Source: Serripes groenlandicus
Taxonomy: Eukaryota; Mollusca; Bivalvia; Cardiida; Cardiidae
Length of the DNA: 64,000 nucleotides
Direction of reading: 5' to 3'
NCBI GenBank assembly: GCA_031761405.1
Contig: JASEVX010000008.1
Location: 44,799,317-44,863,316, forward strand
A program made the position numbers and the translations under genes. The notes beneath the pieces are model-generated. The model had not been told where the DNA came from and ran no database searches. It saw only the letters and a program-made list of their open reading frames with translations. Below, piece by piece: positions 34,136 to 44,773 of this stretch (positions are counted from its first letter, which is position 1; each line of letters opens with the position of its first letter).

Positions 34136-36685
34136 TTAAAGTTGGTCAAACAAAGCTTCGGCATGCTTGATATCGTTTGGGTCCATTACCAGCATACGTT
34201 TCGACTTGCCATAGGTTGTAGGAGCTGAAACCTTGCAAAGGATATCGCAGTTGTCCACCCATATGACGTCTGGTCTGGATGGCCACTGGTAAGACTTTTT
34301 CTTCTGTTCCAGAAAGGACACTTCTACAGTTTTGTCATCAGAGTCTACATTAGTTACAATACCGATATACCAATTATTGAGATATACAGCGGCTATATAG
34401 TCATTTTCTATAATGTGAATCTCTTGTCTAACCATGTTAGAATCAGGAACTGGTGCGCTGTTGTCAGACTTTTGAGCGCTTGATACGGCAATTGAAGATT
34501 CAGTGTTGTCTTCTGAAAGCTTGGCCGAGGTTGAGGGACCAGACAGTACTTTAGTTTTCAGTTCCATGCTCTCATCTTTCCACGTATTACATGTGGCGCT
34601 AGCCGAGACAATGCATATTTCACAATAACAGCTTGTGTTACGCACAGCAACGATAAACTTGCCCTTTCCCTTGACTGCGTGTAGTTTCATTGTTCCACTG
34701 ATTGGCTTTAGCTGAAGTTTAGCTATTTTAATAGCTTTCTCCTGACAACATTCTGAGGACACGAAGATGAATTGTACCCGTTTCATGGTGCAGTGTACCG
34801 ACTGTGTCCACGCAAAGAAGTCAAATGGATCTTGTATGGCAACCTTTCCCGTTTTAACAGCATCATCGGCCAGACGTTTGACTGTCCCCCCTAGTCCATC
34901 ACAGGGGCCTTTGCCGTGACCGGCTTCCCAGTAATTCCATGTTGCTTCTATCCCATAGATACTGGTGTGGCTGGCTATGGTGTGAAAGATAACCTTGTTT
35001 CTGTACTGAGATGTAGGGCTGTCTGTCCAGTAGTGAATGTATGTCGTTTCCGGATTAAGTAGTTTTACTTCTGGGATTAATTTATCAATGAATGTTAAAA
35101 CTGTCCCAGCGTTATGTCCCATTTCATCTGATACGACAACTATACTCTTGTGGAGTATTTCGTCGGAGCCTGTTGACTTGTAATATATCACTATAGGGTG
35201 TAGAGTGACGCTGGTTTGGTTCCAGTATGCTGACTGGATTTCCTGAACGGACTTGCATGAGTAGTGCCCACTGAAATCCATATGCACAATGCAATGAGTA
35301 ACTGGTAAGTTTTCCTTCAAGCGTTTCATTTCATTGTATTGTGTCTTAATTCTCATTACATGTTTATCAAACTCATCAGCCTGTTCTGTGACATGCGTCA
35401 CAAACTCTACTTTTGTCATCTCAGTGTCTACTATTTTCATGACGGATTTCTTCTGTCCCTTTACTTCGATCTGAACACGTTTCCATTGCCCAACGACAAT
35501 TTTGTCTGATGTTATATTGTTCTCAATCTCCTTAATTATATCATCCTTCCGTTCAAGCATTTTTTCGCCATTCACCGGGGTATCTATATTTTGCCGTTTG
35601 GCTGCCTTAAGAGTCATGGACATGTTCTGATGTCGTGTACACAAACATGTGTCCCTTGTGATTAAGGATGTCAGAAGAATATACGGTGGACGTATTCTGC
35701 AGAAAGATGTGAACGACAATTTGATGCCGGGGTTTTCACTCAGAAACTTTTGGTACAACGATGACAGGTAATCTGTGAGAACTCTCTTTTGGGTTTTCTC
35801 TCCATCTGCTGATTTCACGCAGTCTGCTTTACCTGGCATATTCCGAGAATTGTCATCTCTTTGAAGGAACTCGATCACATTTTTCCTTTGCTTGGCTACA
35901 TCTCTATTACGGCCGATTTTCTCAATTTCAACGCTTTTCGTATTGACCTTCGCTATTTTATTTCTACTCATACCGGTTTTCGCGCCAAGTCTACTAATTA
36001 CTCTGCACTTTCTCATTACTCTTCCGGCTACTAGGTTCTGTAGAATTTTCTTTGTCTTGATTGGTGCTTTACGAGCTGATAAACCGATCTCTTCGCAGAT
36101 GGCATTCGCAAAAACGAGCTCTTTTTGCACTCTGGTACCTTGTTTAGGGGTGAGTTTCAAATCTTGCACTAGTCTCGTAGCTTTTGATCGTGGGGTACTA
36201 GGACCTGTACATGCTTTCCTTTTTGTCCTTTGCATTGTGCGTAATGTGCTTCGATACTTGCGTTTCAAACTTTCATAATTTTCTTTCAATGACTTCATAT
36301 CTTTCTTTGCTTTCTTCAGCTCCTTTGAGATTCGCATTCTTGGCCTATTTGCTCTTTGTGGAAAGTTCATTCTAACCATCATTCTGTGATGTTCATCTGA
36401 AGGGAGACTCTCATAACCACTAGTGCTTGGAGCATCTATATGATTTTCAGCTGGGTTTTGGTCATTTCCTAACACGACTGCTGCTTCTTTCTTCTTCAGG
36501 CGATATTGCTTCAAATATTCTCTGTTGTTTTGATTACGTTTGTCTCGTTTGCTCTTTGAAAGTTGACTATTGGGAACATATGTTCCTTTCCGCCTTTCTC
36601 GTTCCTTGGCCAAGTACTGTTCATTATTCTTCTCCTTCAACCTCTGCCTGTACGCCTTTTGAATTTCCGCTCTGGATTTAGCCAT
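34136..36685 (-). CDS. DDE transposase, 849 aa, TTAA-target element
   Basis: Single open frame from ATG at 36685 to a stop at 34136. N-terminus is highly basic (residues 1-70: AYRQRLKEKN, RERRKGTYVP), followed by a coiled-coil-like Lys/Glu-rich stretch near 120-155. A Cys/His patch CLCTRH lies near 347-352. The catalytic core has HMDFSGHYSC (D470), YIHYWTDSPTSQYRNK (D555) and NYWEAGHGKGPCDGLGG (E587); D555 and E587 are separated by 31 residues, typical DDE spacing. The C-terminal about 90 residues (IAAVYLNNWYIGIV, FLEQKKKSYQWPSRPDVIWV) look like a small Tudor/SH3-like beta domain. No frameshift or stop, so it may be functional. Related invertebrate and fish predicted proteins share GHGKGxxDGxGGxxKR. 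Reaction inferred: excision and integration at TTAA in the nucleus. Confidence 0.88.
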   Translation of the reverse strand: MAKSRAEIQKAYRQRLKEKNNEQYLAKERERRKGTYVPNSQLSKSKRDKRNQNNREYLKQYRLKKKEAAVVLGNDQNPAENHIDAPSTSGYESLPSDEHHRMMVRMNFPQRANRPRMRISKELKKAKKDMKSLKENYESLKRKYRSTLRTMQRTKRKACTGPSTPRSKATRLVQDLKLTPKQGTRVQKELVFANAICEEIGLSARKAPIKTKKILQNLVAGRVMRKCRVISRLGAKTGMSRNKIAKVNTKSVEIEKIGRNRDVAKQRKNVIEFLQRDDNSRNMPGKADCVKSADGEKTQKRVLTDYLSSLYQKFLSENPGIKLSFTSFCRIRPPYILLTSLITRDTCLCTRHQNMSMTLKAAKRQNIDTPVNGEKMLERKDDIIKEIENNITSDKIVVGQWKRVQIEVKGQKKSVMKIVDTEMTKVEFVTHVTEQADEFDKHVMRIKTQYNEMKRLKENLPVTHCIVHMDFSGHYSCKSVQEIQSAYWNQTSVTLHPIVIYYKSTGSDEILHKSIVVVSDEMGHNAGTVLTFIDKLIPEVKLLNPETTYIHYWTDSPTSQYRNKVIFHTIASHTSIYGIEATWNYWEAGHGKGPCDGLGGTVKRLADDAVKTGKVAIQDPFDFFAWTQSVHCTMKRVQFIFVSSECCQEKAIKIAKLQLKPISGTMKLHAVKGKGKFIVAVRNTSCYCEICIVSASATCNTWKDESMELKTKVLSGPSTSAKLSEDNTESSIAVSSAQKSDNSAPVPDSNMVRQEIHIIENDYIAAVYLNNWYIGIVTNVDSDDKTVEVSFLEQKKKSYQWPSRPDVIWVDNCDILCKVSAPTTYGKSKRMLVMDPNDIKHAEALFDQL

Positions 36686-37096
36686 TTCTAAAAAGAAAAA
36701 TGGGTTCCCATCTATAATTTACTATTTTGAAATGTTCGTTACTCTGATATGAAATGTCCGTTACCATGCTTTAGGCACGACATTCATTAAAGGAATACAT
36801 GTTATGTATGTATATTAACTAGATTCAATATGTTTAATGTGTTTCGATAAGAACGTAATACATTAAGGGACATTTTATTCGCTATATCAAGAAAAATGCT
36901 TTAAAGAATAAATGCACCAAGTGTTTAAATTGTTTTATAAAAAGCAGGGCTCTGTAAATATTATCTACACTAATATTGTCTTTATATCGTATCAAATTAA
37001 ATATATTTCATGTCCGTTATACATTTTAGATGTTCCTAATAAGAAATCATATGTGTTATTGGGGTATATCTATTTCTAATAGCTTTACACAATGCT

Positions 37097-37130
37097 GACA
37101 TGTTCGTTACTTTTTAGTAACGAACTTGTC
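37097..37130. repeat. Inverted pair of the GTAACGAAC motif (hairpin)
   Basis: GACATGTTCGTTACT, a short T-rich loop, AGTAACGAACTTGTC: a 15-bp stem with one mismatch made of two motif copies head to head. Confidence 0.85.
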
Positions 37131-39759
37131 ACATATATATCTCCATTCTACACTGTGTACATTGATATAATATAAAAAATACCAGTGCGACATGGTTTAT
37201 GGATTTACTATTGATCAGCGAATAGATTCCAAACACAATATCAAGGATGTATTGAATACAAATATGGGATTATATAAGTCCCTTACCTCTGTTTCTGTGT
37301 AAGATGAAATCTCCTTCAAAACAATGTCAATCTTGAGTTAAATCGCCATTGTATTACGTCATATCATCAAGCTGAATGACGTCATATTAAATTTGAAGAG
37401 CTAGCACACATGAGCGTTAGATACGAATCCTCGGTAACGAATCAGTCAGTAACGGAATCTTACAATTCAGTTGTTTTTCGTTGATGCTTTACATGCCCTA
37501 CACTACTTTTATAAACTGTTGTTTGTCTTTCTCAGTGTTTACGAGTTAATTGTGTATTGAGAACCTTATAATACCTAAGAATGTGTACATAATATAGAAA
37601 ATGCAGGTAACGGACATTTCGTTTTAAAGTCGTTCAACCATGATGCATTTTTTCTTTTGTAAATTACAATAAAAATGTACTATTTATTTTTATCATTTTG
37701 AAATCTATATATTTAGCAATGGTAGAAGTAACATGAAATTGCATTACTATCAATTTTAAAGAATATTTGCTTATGTGCTGTCTATTTATATAAGCGGTAA
37801 CGGACATGTTATAAAACTTTTCGATTAATCTTTTTATACAAACAATGTCTTCTTGTGAACAGATAAAGATGCAGTTTGATAAAATGCAAGTGTTAGGCTT
37901 TTTGCCTTCCCTTGATGCAATTTAATATTTAAGTATTTGTGGAATATACCTATGCTCTTACACTTCAGCAACTGCTGGAAGTTTAGTGTTCTGGTTTGGC
38001 GACAGTAACGAACATGTCAAAATAAAACCTTGGAGATGATATTTATTAATATAGTCAAAATATTTAAACTTTTTTCATGGTGGTCTGAATAGACCCCATG
38101 CCATAGTACATTTTGGCAGTTGTACATACTATACAGAGTATGCACGTATGTTGTAAGTTGGCGGCGACACTACTTTGCATCTACATATTGAGAAAGGGTG
38201 AAATACAGAATTCGTTTCTCTTTATCAGGCAAAAAGCAAGTTTCAGCATATCAAAGATTATAACTGTCATGCAAAGCTTTTTATCTATTCTATTCGTGAT
38301 CATGCTTTTGTTATTTAAGGAAACACTTTATATAAAAAAAAACGAGAAGAACTATCTGACTTTCTTCACTTTGGAAAATCTTATGTACACGATTTTATGA
38401 AAGTTTTGACTTGATTGTATTTACATAGCTCCGCAGTTCAATTCAACTTAGAGCTGTTTATTGACAATATTACCCTGTATAGTTTGGTTAAATAACCCAC
38501 TTTTATTGTCTACATACATATCCCGTGGAGTGCTATCACATCGTTGTCTGCACTATTTAGTGAGTCTTCGATGTCATCGCACAGCTGTCTGTAAATTGTA
38601 GACAGTTTATAGTCGGGTAATGGTACATTTTGGTTTATAATTGAAAGAGTGTCGACAACACAAGTAGTAATGTTCGAACATGTGACCATAAGTTTGCTCT
38701 TCTACGGTTTTATGGCATTGTGATTTACTTAAAATCAACCCTATAGTTTGTCTTGATATTTGGGTTAAGGATTAAAAAAACCATTCTCAAGACAAAACGA
38801 ATTACCGGTAGTTTTAATATAATGGGGACATATTTAGTAAAAAAAAAGAAAGATAGAAGAAGGGGTGGCTGTGTTTCTTTTTCAATTCCACAATGCGCGT
38901 TCCGGCGCACGTTATCAGTATTACGGCATAGCGTTTTACTAAAAGTCCGCCCGATATATTTCCATCAAATTTGAGTAAATTGGAGAATTTTTAGTAAATT
39001 TCACGTAAGGTAATAACTGTATTATTAGCCAGCGAGTTCGTAAAAAAAAACGAGTTTTGCTTTAAAATGATTTAAGGAAAGATTGTGAACTATATATCAT
39101 GACGGAGTTTATATTATTCGCTTCAAATCGATGTTAATATAAGATGAGATAGTAATGGTCATTCCTTTAATCACACATAACTGCGCAGCTGTGTAAACAC
39201 AAATTGCAAATTAATCAAAAACTTGCCGCAAACGACAACAACATTATCACGGATAGAATACCAAGAAAGCTTTGCATGACAGGTATAGACTTCGAAATTC
39301 TCAAAATTGCATATTAAGAACAACATTGGTATACTGTTATCTCAAATACGATACAAAAAACCATGGGTGACATATTATATTTGTGATAATTATATTTCAT
39401 ATATAGAACAACAGGGAAGTAAACGAGGAAGTTTACACATACATGTATGACAAATACAAATATTATTTTGTTGTTTTTTTGCTAAATTATTTACGACCGT
39501 AATTACTTTAATTCTTTAAATAAAAACACATATATACTACCTACCATTATTTAGGGGAAAGCTTAAATTTAGAATGAAATTAGGGGAAAAAAAAGTATTC
39601 ATTTGAATTAACCTGGATGCGTCTCAATGTTTAATTCTGCAATGTACGTTACGACGCGCGAAAGAGGTTCAACGGCACTGTGATTTATTAAAAATCGACT
39701 CGATAGATATTTTTGAAAGTTAGGCAAATGATGGACGAATAGGTGTTCTATGTTATATC

Positions 39760-40060
39760 TTATTTAAAAAAAAATCTCTCGGGCGAATTTTAAATAAATT
39801 AGAAATAATCAAATTATTGTTAAAATATTCTAGCGAATTTTCTATTTTAAGTCGGCTTATATTACGTTAATTGTCATGACAGATGTATGCAATTGATATC
39901 ATCACATAGGTTATTGTGTTCTCTTCAGTAAAAAGTTAATTTTATTCGAATCCAAATGAAATGATGAAGTAATGATGATTTCTTTAACAACACTGTCATT
40001 GTCGCAAAAACGTACGATTTGACGTCAAAAACGACGTTATTTCAAAGGTATGATTCCACC
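39760..40060 (-). repeat. Right terminal inverted repeat of the 8-kb transposon
   Basis: Complement of 32067-32370, ending GGTATGATTCCACC next to TTAA. Confidence 0.9.
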
Positions 40061-40064
40061 TTAA

Positions 40065-40756
40065 ATGAAAATTTAAAATCTTGATTAATTCTTCCTCCTT
40101 TTTTAAAGATCATAACTGTTGTTTTCTTTATATTAACTGTTAATGTCAATGTATCGCAATCATTTTCGAGTACACCTTTGTGTAAACAGTCTTCGGTTTC
40201 AGACATAATTACAATATCATCAGCATATAGTAAAAGAAATAATTTCATCATACCTAAATCAACTCCATTATACCCGTTTAATAATAAGTAATCTTCAAGG
40301 TCATTTAAGTACATAGAAAACAGAAATGATGAAAGCGATTCTCCTTGACGTACTCCTAATAAACAAATAAAATCATCACTAAGTGTAGTATGATATTTCA
40401 CCTTACACTTTCATACATAGATGTAATGATGTCTAACTTTTTACCTTTTATCCCTAGCTTGGTGAGTTTATACCACATATTATCCCTTACTAAATAATCA
40501 AAGGCTTTTGTTAAAAATCTACAAATACTGCAAATAACTTTTGTTTATTGTTCAATAAATGATTAATTACACCATGCAGTACAAATATATTATCTACAAC
40601 GCCCATATTTTTTCCAAAGCCTGCCTGTGCATCTATATAAACATGGTATTCTTCTGCCCATTTGTTTAATTTATCATTCAACATTTTTGTAAATAATTTA
40701 CCAAACGTACTCAATAAAGTTATTCCCCTATAGTTATTTACATCGTCAATATCTCC
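40065..40756 (-). pseudogene. LINE-A segment 3: reverse transcriptase core
   Basis: Minus frames give KGDIDDVNNYRGITLLSTFG, KMLNDKLNKWAEEYHV and LFAVFVDF (RT motif with catalytic Asp), then, after a damaged stretch near 40410-40510, GVRQGESLSSFLFSMYLNDL and LLLYADDIVIM (YADD catalytic box), NIKKTTVMIF, NQDFKFSFK, ending at the 8-kb insertion. Frameshifts and a gap between frames show it is dead. Confidence 0.85.
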
Positions 40757-41823
40757 TTTTTAGCTCACCTGTGCACGAAGTGCTCAAGGTGAGTTATTGT
40801 GATCGCCCTATGTCCGCCGTCCGTCAACATTTTCTCCTCTGTAACCGGTGGGTCAACTGGGATGAAACTTCACAGAAAGCATCCTCTCAATGTCTTCACC
40901 AGAATTCCTTATTTTTTTTGGGATCCATGCAGAATTCTGGTTTCCATGGCAACGAAATGAAAAAAAAAAATCAAAATTCTTCTTCTCCCAAACTGGTTGG
41001 CAGATTTTCAAATAATTTTGTAGAAATGTTCCTTGGATGACCCTCTGTCAGATTCCTTCAATCCATGTTGATTGGTCGGAAAACATGGCCGCCAGGTGGG
41101 CGGGGCTATTTTGCCTTATATGGCTATAGTGAAAACTTAAAAAATCTTCTCCGAAAGCGTCTGGCCGATTTTCAAAATAATTTTGTAGAAATGTTCCTTG
41201 GGTGATCCTCTATCAGATTCCTTCAAGCCATGTTGATTGGTAAAAAAACATGGCCGCCAGGGGGCGGGGCTATTTTTGCCTTATATGGCCAAAGTGAAAA
41301 CTTAAAAAATCTTCAACATCTTCTCCTCAGTAACCAGTGGGTCAATTGGGATGAAACTTCAAAGAAAGCATCCACTCAATGACCTCACCAGAATTCCTTC
41401 AAATTTTTGGGATCCTTGCAGAATTCTGGTTTCCATGGCAACGAAACGAAAAAAACTTCAAAATTCTTCTTCTCCCAAACTGGTTGGCAGATTTTGAAAT
41501 TATTTTGTAGAAATGTTCCTTGGGTGACCCTCTATCAGATTCCTTGAAGCCATGTTGATTGGTCGAAAAACATGGCCGCCAGAGGGGCGGGGCTTATTTG
41601 CCTTATATGGCTATAGTGAAAACTTAAAAAATCTTCTCCTCCAAAAGTGTCAGGCAGATTTTCAAATAATTTTGTAGAAATGTTCCTAGGGTGACCCTCT
41701 ATCAGTTTCCTTCAAGCCAAGTTGATTGGTTGGAAACTATGCCCGCCAGATGGCGGAGCTTATATAGCTAAAGTGAAAAATAAATCGGGTGAGCGATTCC
41801 AGGGCCATCATGGCCCTCTTGTT
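40757..41823. mobile_element. Hairpin-ended dispersed repeat inserted in LINE-A
   Basis: Same family as 7354-8944, opposite orientation: starts TTTTTAGCTCACCTGTGCAC-GAA-GTGCTCAAGGTGAG (hairpin) and ends AGGGCCATCATGGCCCTCTT GTT. It has fewer internal units. It separates LINE-A coding near TDWTEGHYI from KGDIDDVNNYRG. Confidence 0.88.
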
Positions 41824-43360
41824 TATGTAATGACCTTCAGTCCAATCAGTTAACAAATATCATAAATCATATATCTTATTAAACAGACAACAAATCACAT
41901 GTATAAAATGTTCGCAACAAGAACCATATTTGAAAAATTCATTTATAAGATGATCAGATCCTGCTGACTTGGCATTTTTTAAGGTTTTTACATGCTTTTA
42001 TAACTTCGTCTTTGCTAAAAGGATTATCTAACTCTGAAAACATAACGTCCAATTCTCCATTTAAATACCTATCATTGTCAAAACAAAATGTCTTCGTCAG
42101 GTTGATAGAATACTGATTCTGGGTCATTTATAGCTTTGAAATAATTTAAAAAATCATGTGTTGAAAGGGTCGACTTATTATTTTTAACCGATGATTTTTT
42201 TAACATTTTCCAATAATCTTTAGCATTCGATAATCTTGCCATTTCAAGCTTTTTGGTTTCATTTTTATCATAAATGAATTTCTTTTTTCTAATTGTATTT
42301 TTATATTCCCTCCTGACGTGTACCATATTTGCTCTATTTTCATTGCAAGAGTTTTTCTTAAAACTGTTTAGGCATGTATAATAATTACTTTTTAGTTTTT
42401 TACAACCATTATTAAAATACGGCACATTAGTTCTGTTTTTGATATTAGTTTTACTATAATGTTTTATATTCTTCTTAAACAAAGATGAACACACTTTATT
42501 CATGATATTACAAAAATATGATAGATTGTTATTTACATCTGTCGTATTTACAGACTTTTCAATGTTTTCATATATATCAACAAATTGGTGGTTTACATCT
42601 TCACTTAAAATAGTGTTTACATACAATTCTTCATTATATGTATTCCATTTATACATATAGTCAACATTTATTAAACTATTTTCAACATCTTCTGTATTTG
42701 ACATGCAGACATTACCACACATGATTTAAGACTAAAAGTAAGGAAAGAATGGTTAGACAATATATTTGGTTCATCTACTTCAAAACTGTTTACAAGATGA
42801 AAAATATTACTTTTGGCTAAAACCATATCTATAACACTACTACCTTGTTGTTTAATACATGTATATTTTCCAATATCTTTATCAAGACCATTTCTTCCAT
42901 TCAAAACTTTTAAACCTGTAGATTTACAAAATTCTAACAATAATTTACCATAATAATTTAAAATTCTATCTTGACTCTTCCGATTTAAAACTTCGTCTTG
43001 AACATACTCTTCAGGTAATAATATATTAATGTAGTTATTTTCATTTTCAACAAAATCAGGGTTTTCTCCTATCCTGGAGTTGAAATCGCCAGTAAGTAAA
43101 ATCCTGGAGTTGAAATCGCCAATAAGTAAAAAATGACAATCTGTTCCATTTGTATGTTCAATGTGCAACATGTCATGAGCAATAGTCATAGATATTTCTA
43201 TCATTTAAATGCTCCCTTGTGCTTCTTTAGGTACGTTATATGCTAAACACAAGAACAAATATTAAATAAACCATTATCAAGTTTAATCAACAATAAACAC
43301 TCATTTGTGCTTTTCACAAAGCTTACATACTTTTTAGGTTTGTCATGTACATATATATAA
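41824..43360 (-). pseudogene. LINE-A segment 2: endonuclease C-part and linker
   Basis: From 43360: YVHDKPKKYVSFVKSTNECL, LLIKLDNGLF; the frame 43204-42671 has CHFLLIGDFNSRI (endonuclease GDFN box), YTCIKQQGSSVIDMVL and ILSNHSFLTFSL; 42722-42078 is the Asn/Lys-rich linker (YKNTIRKKKFIYDKNE, KDYWKMLKKSS), then NLKNAKSAGSDHLINEFFKY near 41970. Several frameshifts. An exact 30-bp tandem duplication (43071-43130) repeats the GDFNSRI codons. Confidence 0.82.
43071..43130 (-). repeat. 30-bp in-frame tandem duplication of the GDFNSR box in LINE-A
   Basis: Two 30-bp copies with one base difference give GDFNSRILLTGDFNSRIG. Length is a multiple of three. Confidence 0.93.
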
Positions 43361-43388
43361 TATATGTTACAGTAAGATTGTGAAACCA

Positions 43389-43491
43389 GGGATTTCATGA
43401 AATCCCTGAAAATTTCAGTAATTTCGCGAAATTACTGTTTCACTCAGGGATTTCATGAAACCCCTGAAAATTCCAGTAATTTCGTGAAATC
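43389..43491. repeat. Stacked palindromes at the Ginger-like left tip
   Basis: GGGATTTCATGAAATCCC (43389-43406, perfect), CAGTAATTTCGCGAAATTAC TG (43416-43437, perfect 22 bp), then degraded repeats at 43447 and 43471. The right tip (about 52245-52318) has the same set. Confidence 0.95.
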
Positions 43492-43492
43492 C

Positions 43493-44600
43493 CTAAGAAG
43501 AAATAAGCAGACAATACATTTGAGTTGAAGGAGTTGTGCTGCTTGAGATGACTTGTATGATGTCAGCTTCTTGTGTATGAGGTGTGCTACACGAGAAAGC
43601 AGCCATAAGATCATCCTCACTCTCCATCCTGTATATCACTTCTGTGGGTAGTGCTGAAGAGGTTAAGCCCACTCGAGCTTCACATCCAAACATGGCCGAG
43701 TATGGTGAATACTTACTTCCCGAGTGATGTGAGTTCTTCTGGAATTGTACAAACTTGATGCCTGTAGCCCAGTCCTGTGTTTCATTGTCTGCCATCCATG
43801 CCACTAACGTGTCCTTGATGTCTCCATTTGCACGTTCTACAGAACCTTGGCTTTGTGGATGACGGGGTTTGCCATGCACAAGCTTAATGGTTGGCCACAC
43901 CTCCTTCAGCTCTGTGATCACATGGGATGTAAACTCTGAACCATTGTCACTCTGGAGAATGACAGGAGCTCCCACGAGGAGGAATATGTCCATGAGCTGG
44001 AAGGCAACCCAGACTTTACGAAATCTTTTGAAACCTGTCAGTCCGAAAGCTCATTTTTCATTTGTTTCCTTCTTTGCTCGATCAATTATTGCATGAAAAC
44101 TTGTCAGTCCGAATGAATTTTTTTCAGTTAGGACTGGAGGACTGATGACTTTCGCGTAGACTGGGCAACCTCTGAGGCACGCTTGGTGGTGAGTGGTCGG
44201 ATGACACAAAATTTGGTCAGGTGGTCCTGGTAAACCATGATCCACTTGTAGTTGGAGTGTGCCATAGCCTGCATGTCTATTAAATCAACCTGGCCTCTAC
44301 ATGCAAACTCCTTGGTCAGAATAGGTCGCACCACTACACCCTTGGTCATTGGACGCTTCCTCTTTTTCTGACACTCCGCACACAGTGACTTGAAGTGCTC
44401 TAGAGCCTTGGTAGTGATGTTCGCATATTTTCGTTGTAGTTCCTTGATCATGCGATCACGACCACCATGACCAGTAGCAATGTGGGCACGCTTGATGACA
44501 TCAAATGTGTCCTCAATAGTGACATAGTAAAGAGGCGACTCCTGGATGTGTACGCTTCTTTATCAGTTTCTCCACATCACCACACTGGAGAATCTCATAC
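43493..44600 (-). pseudogene. KRBA2/Ginger-type integrase, frameshifted and MITE-split
   Basis: The minus-strand exon starts at 44600 after TCATTTCAG: YEILQCGDVEKLIKKRTHPG; a frameshift near 44540; then TIEDTFDVIKRAHIATGHGG with the H2C2 zinc finger (HIATGH ... CAECQKK), GQVDLIDMQAM and YKWIMVYQDHL (first Asp), VIRPLTTKRASEVA; a 154-bp MITE; then FQLMDIFLLVGAPVILQ, SDNGSEFTSHV (second Asp), HPQSQGSVERANGDIKD (Glu) and HHSGSKYSPYSAMFGCEARV to a stop at 43493. All three catalytic residues are present, but the frameshift and insertion make it non-functional. Closest recalled family: KRAB-A domain-containing protein 2-like integrases of invertebrates. Any upstream exon was not found. Confidence 0.87.
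44010..44163. mobile_element. 154-bp hAT-like MITE inside the integrase
   Basis: Ends CAGACTTTACGAAATC and, read on the minus strand, CAGTCTACGCGAAAGTC. Flanked by GGCAACC at 44003-44009 and 44164-44170 (7 bp, or 8 bp with one mismatch). Removal restores SEVAFQLMDIF, the sequence expected of the integrase. Confidence 0.88.
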
Positions 44601-44693
44601 CTGAAATGACAGTTAATTACATTATATTAAATAACATTAAGGTATTAGATGCCTAATGAAAGCCTCCTTTTGAAACGCTTCAATTGTAATGCT

Positions 44694-44773
44694 TTAGCCT
44701 ATGTTGTTAATCACAGGACTACAAATATTTTGAGGGTTTCAAAGGTAGTGGTTCGAATCCAACCAGAAGCACA
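44694..44773 (+). tRNA. Class II tRNA-like pseudogene (Ser/Leu type)
   Basis: Six acceptor pairs (TGCTTT with GAAGCA), a degenerate A box TAGCCTATGTTGTTAATC, a long variable region and a good B box GGTTCGAATCC. D-stem and anticodon stem are weak, so probably a pseudogene or an orphan SINE head. Confidence 0.4.

Larger units (their letters stand above)
33183..39652. promoter_or_regulatory. Dispersed GTAACGRACATKT motif array in the 8-kb transposon
   Basis: Near-identical words read either way at about 33186, 33566, 33941, 34104, 36729, 36751, 37008, 37097, 37117, 37424, 37438, 37616, 37795, 38003 and 39641 (examples: GTAACGAACATTTC, GGTAACGGACATTTC, GTAACGGACATGTT). They flank the transposase gene on both sides; I noticed none inside it. 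Multiple short internal sites of this sort are known as transposase-binding sites in several DNA transposon groups; that role here is inference. Confidence 0.65.
32067..40060 (-). mobile_element. 7,994-bp TTAA-target DDE DNA transposon
   Basis: Flanked by TTAA at 32063-32066 and 40061-40064; removing the element and one TTAA restores the LINE-A reading frame (FSFKGNKLDM). Tips read GGTGGAATCATACCTTT. Terminal inverted repeats extend about 300 bp with an outer 85 bp differing at about three positions. It contains one long gene (34136-36685, minus) and otherwise AT-rich non-coding DNA with repeated GTAACGRACATKT words. TTAA targets occur in piggyBac, Kolobok and Sola3. The D-D-E arrangement argues against piggyBac; Sola3-like or Kolobok-like is my best guess, unproven. 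Confidence 0.92.

Noticed and set aside
34136..36685. Host bZIP-like transcription factor
   Set aside because: The N-terminus is basic but lacks a leucine heptad, and the protein has a DDE core within long TIRs.
38113..38400. 95-codon plus-strand frame as a second transposon gene
   Set aside because: AT-rich, hydrophobic by composition, no motif, no start context or splice support.
43493..44600. Gypsy-type LTR retrotransposon integrase
   Set aside because: No LTRs, RT or protease nearby; exact inverted ends with 4-bp flanks and a KRBA2-like sequence fit a Ginger-like DNA transposon better.
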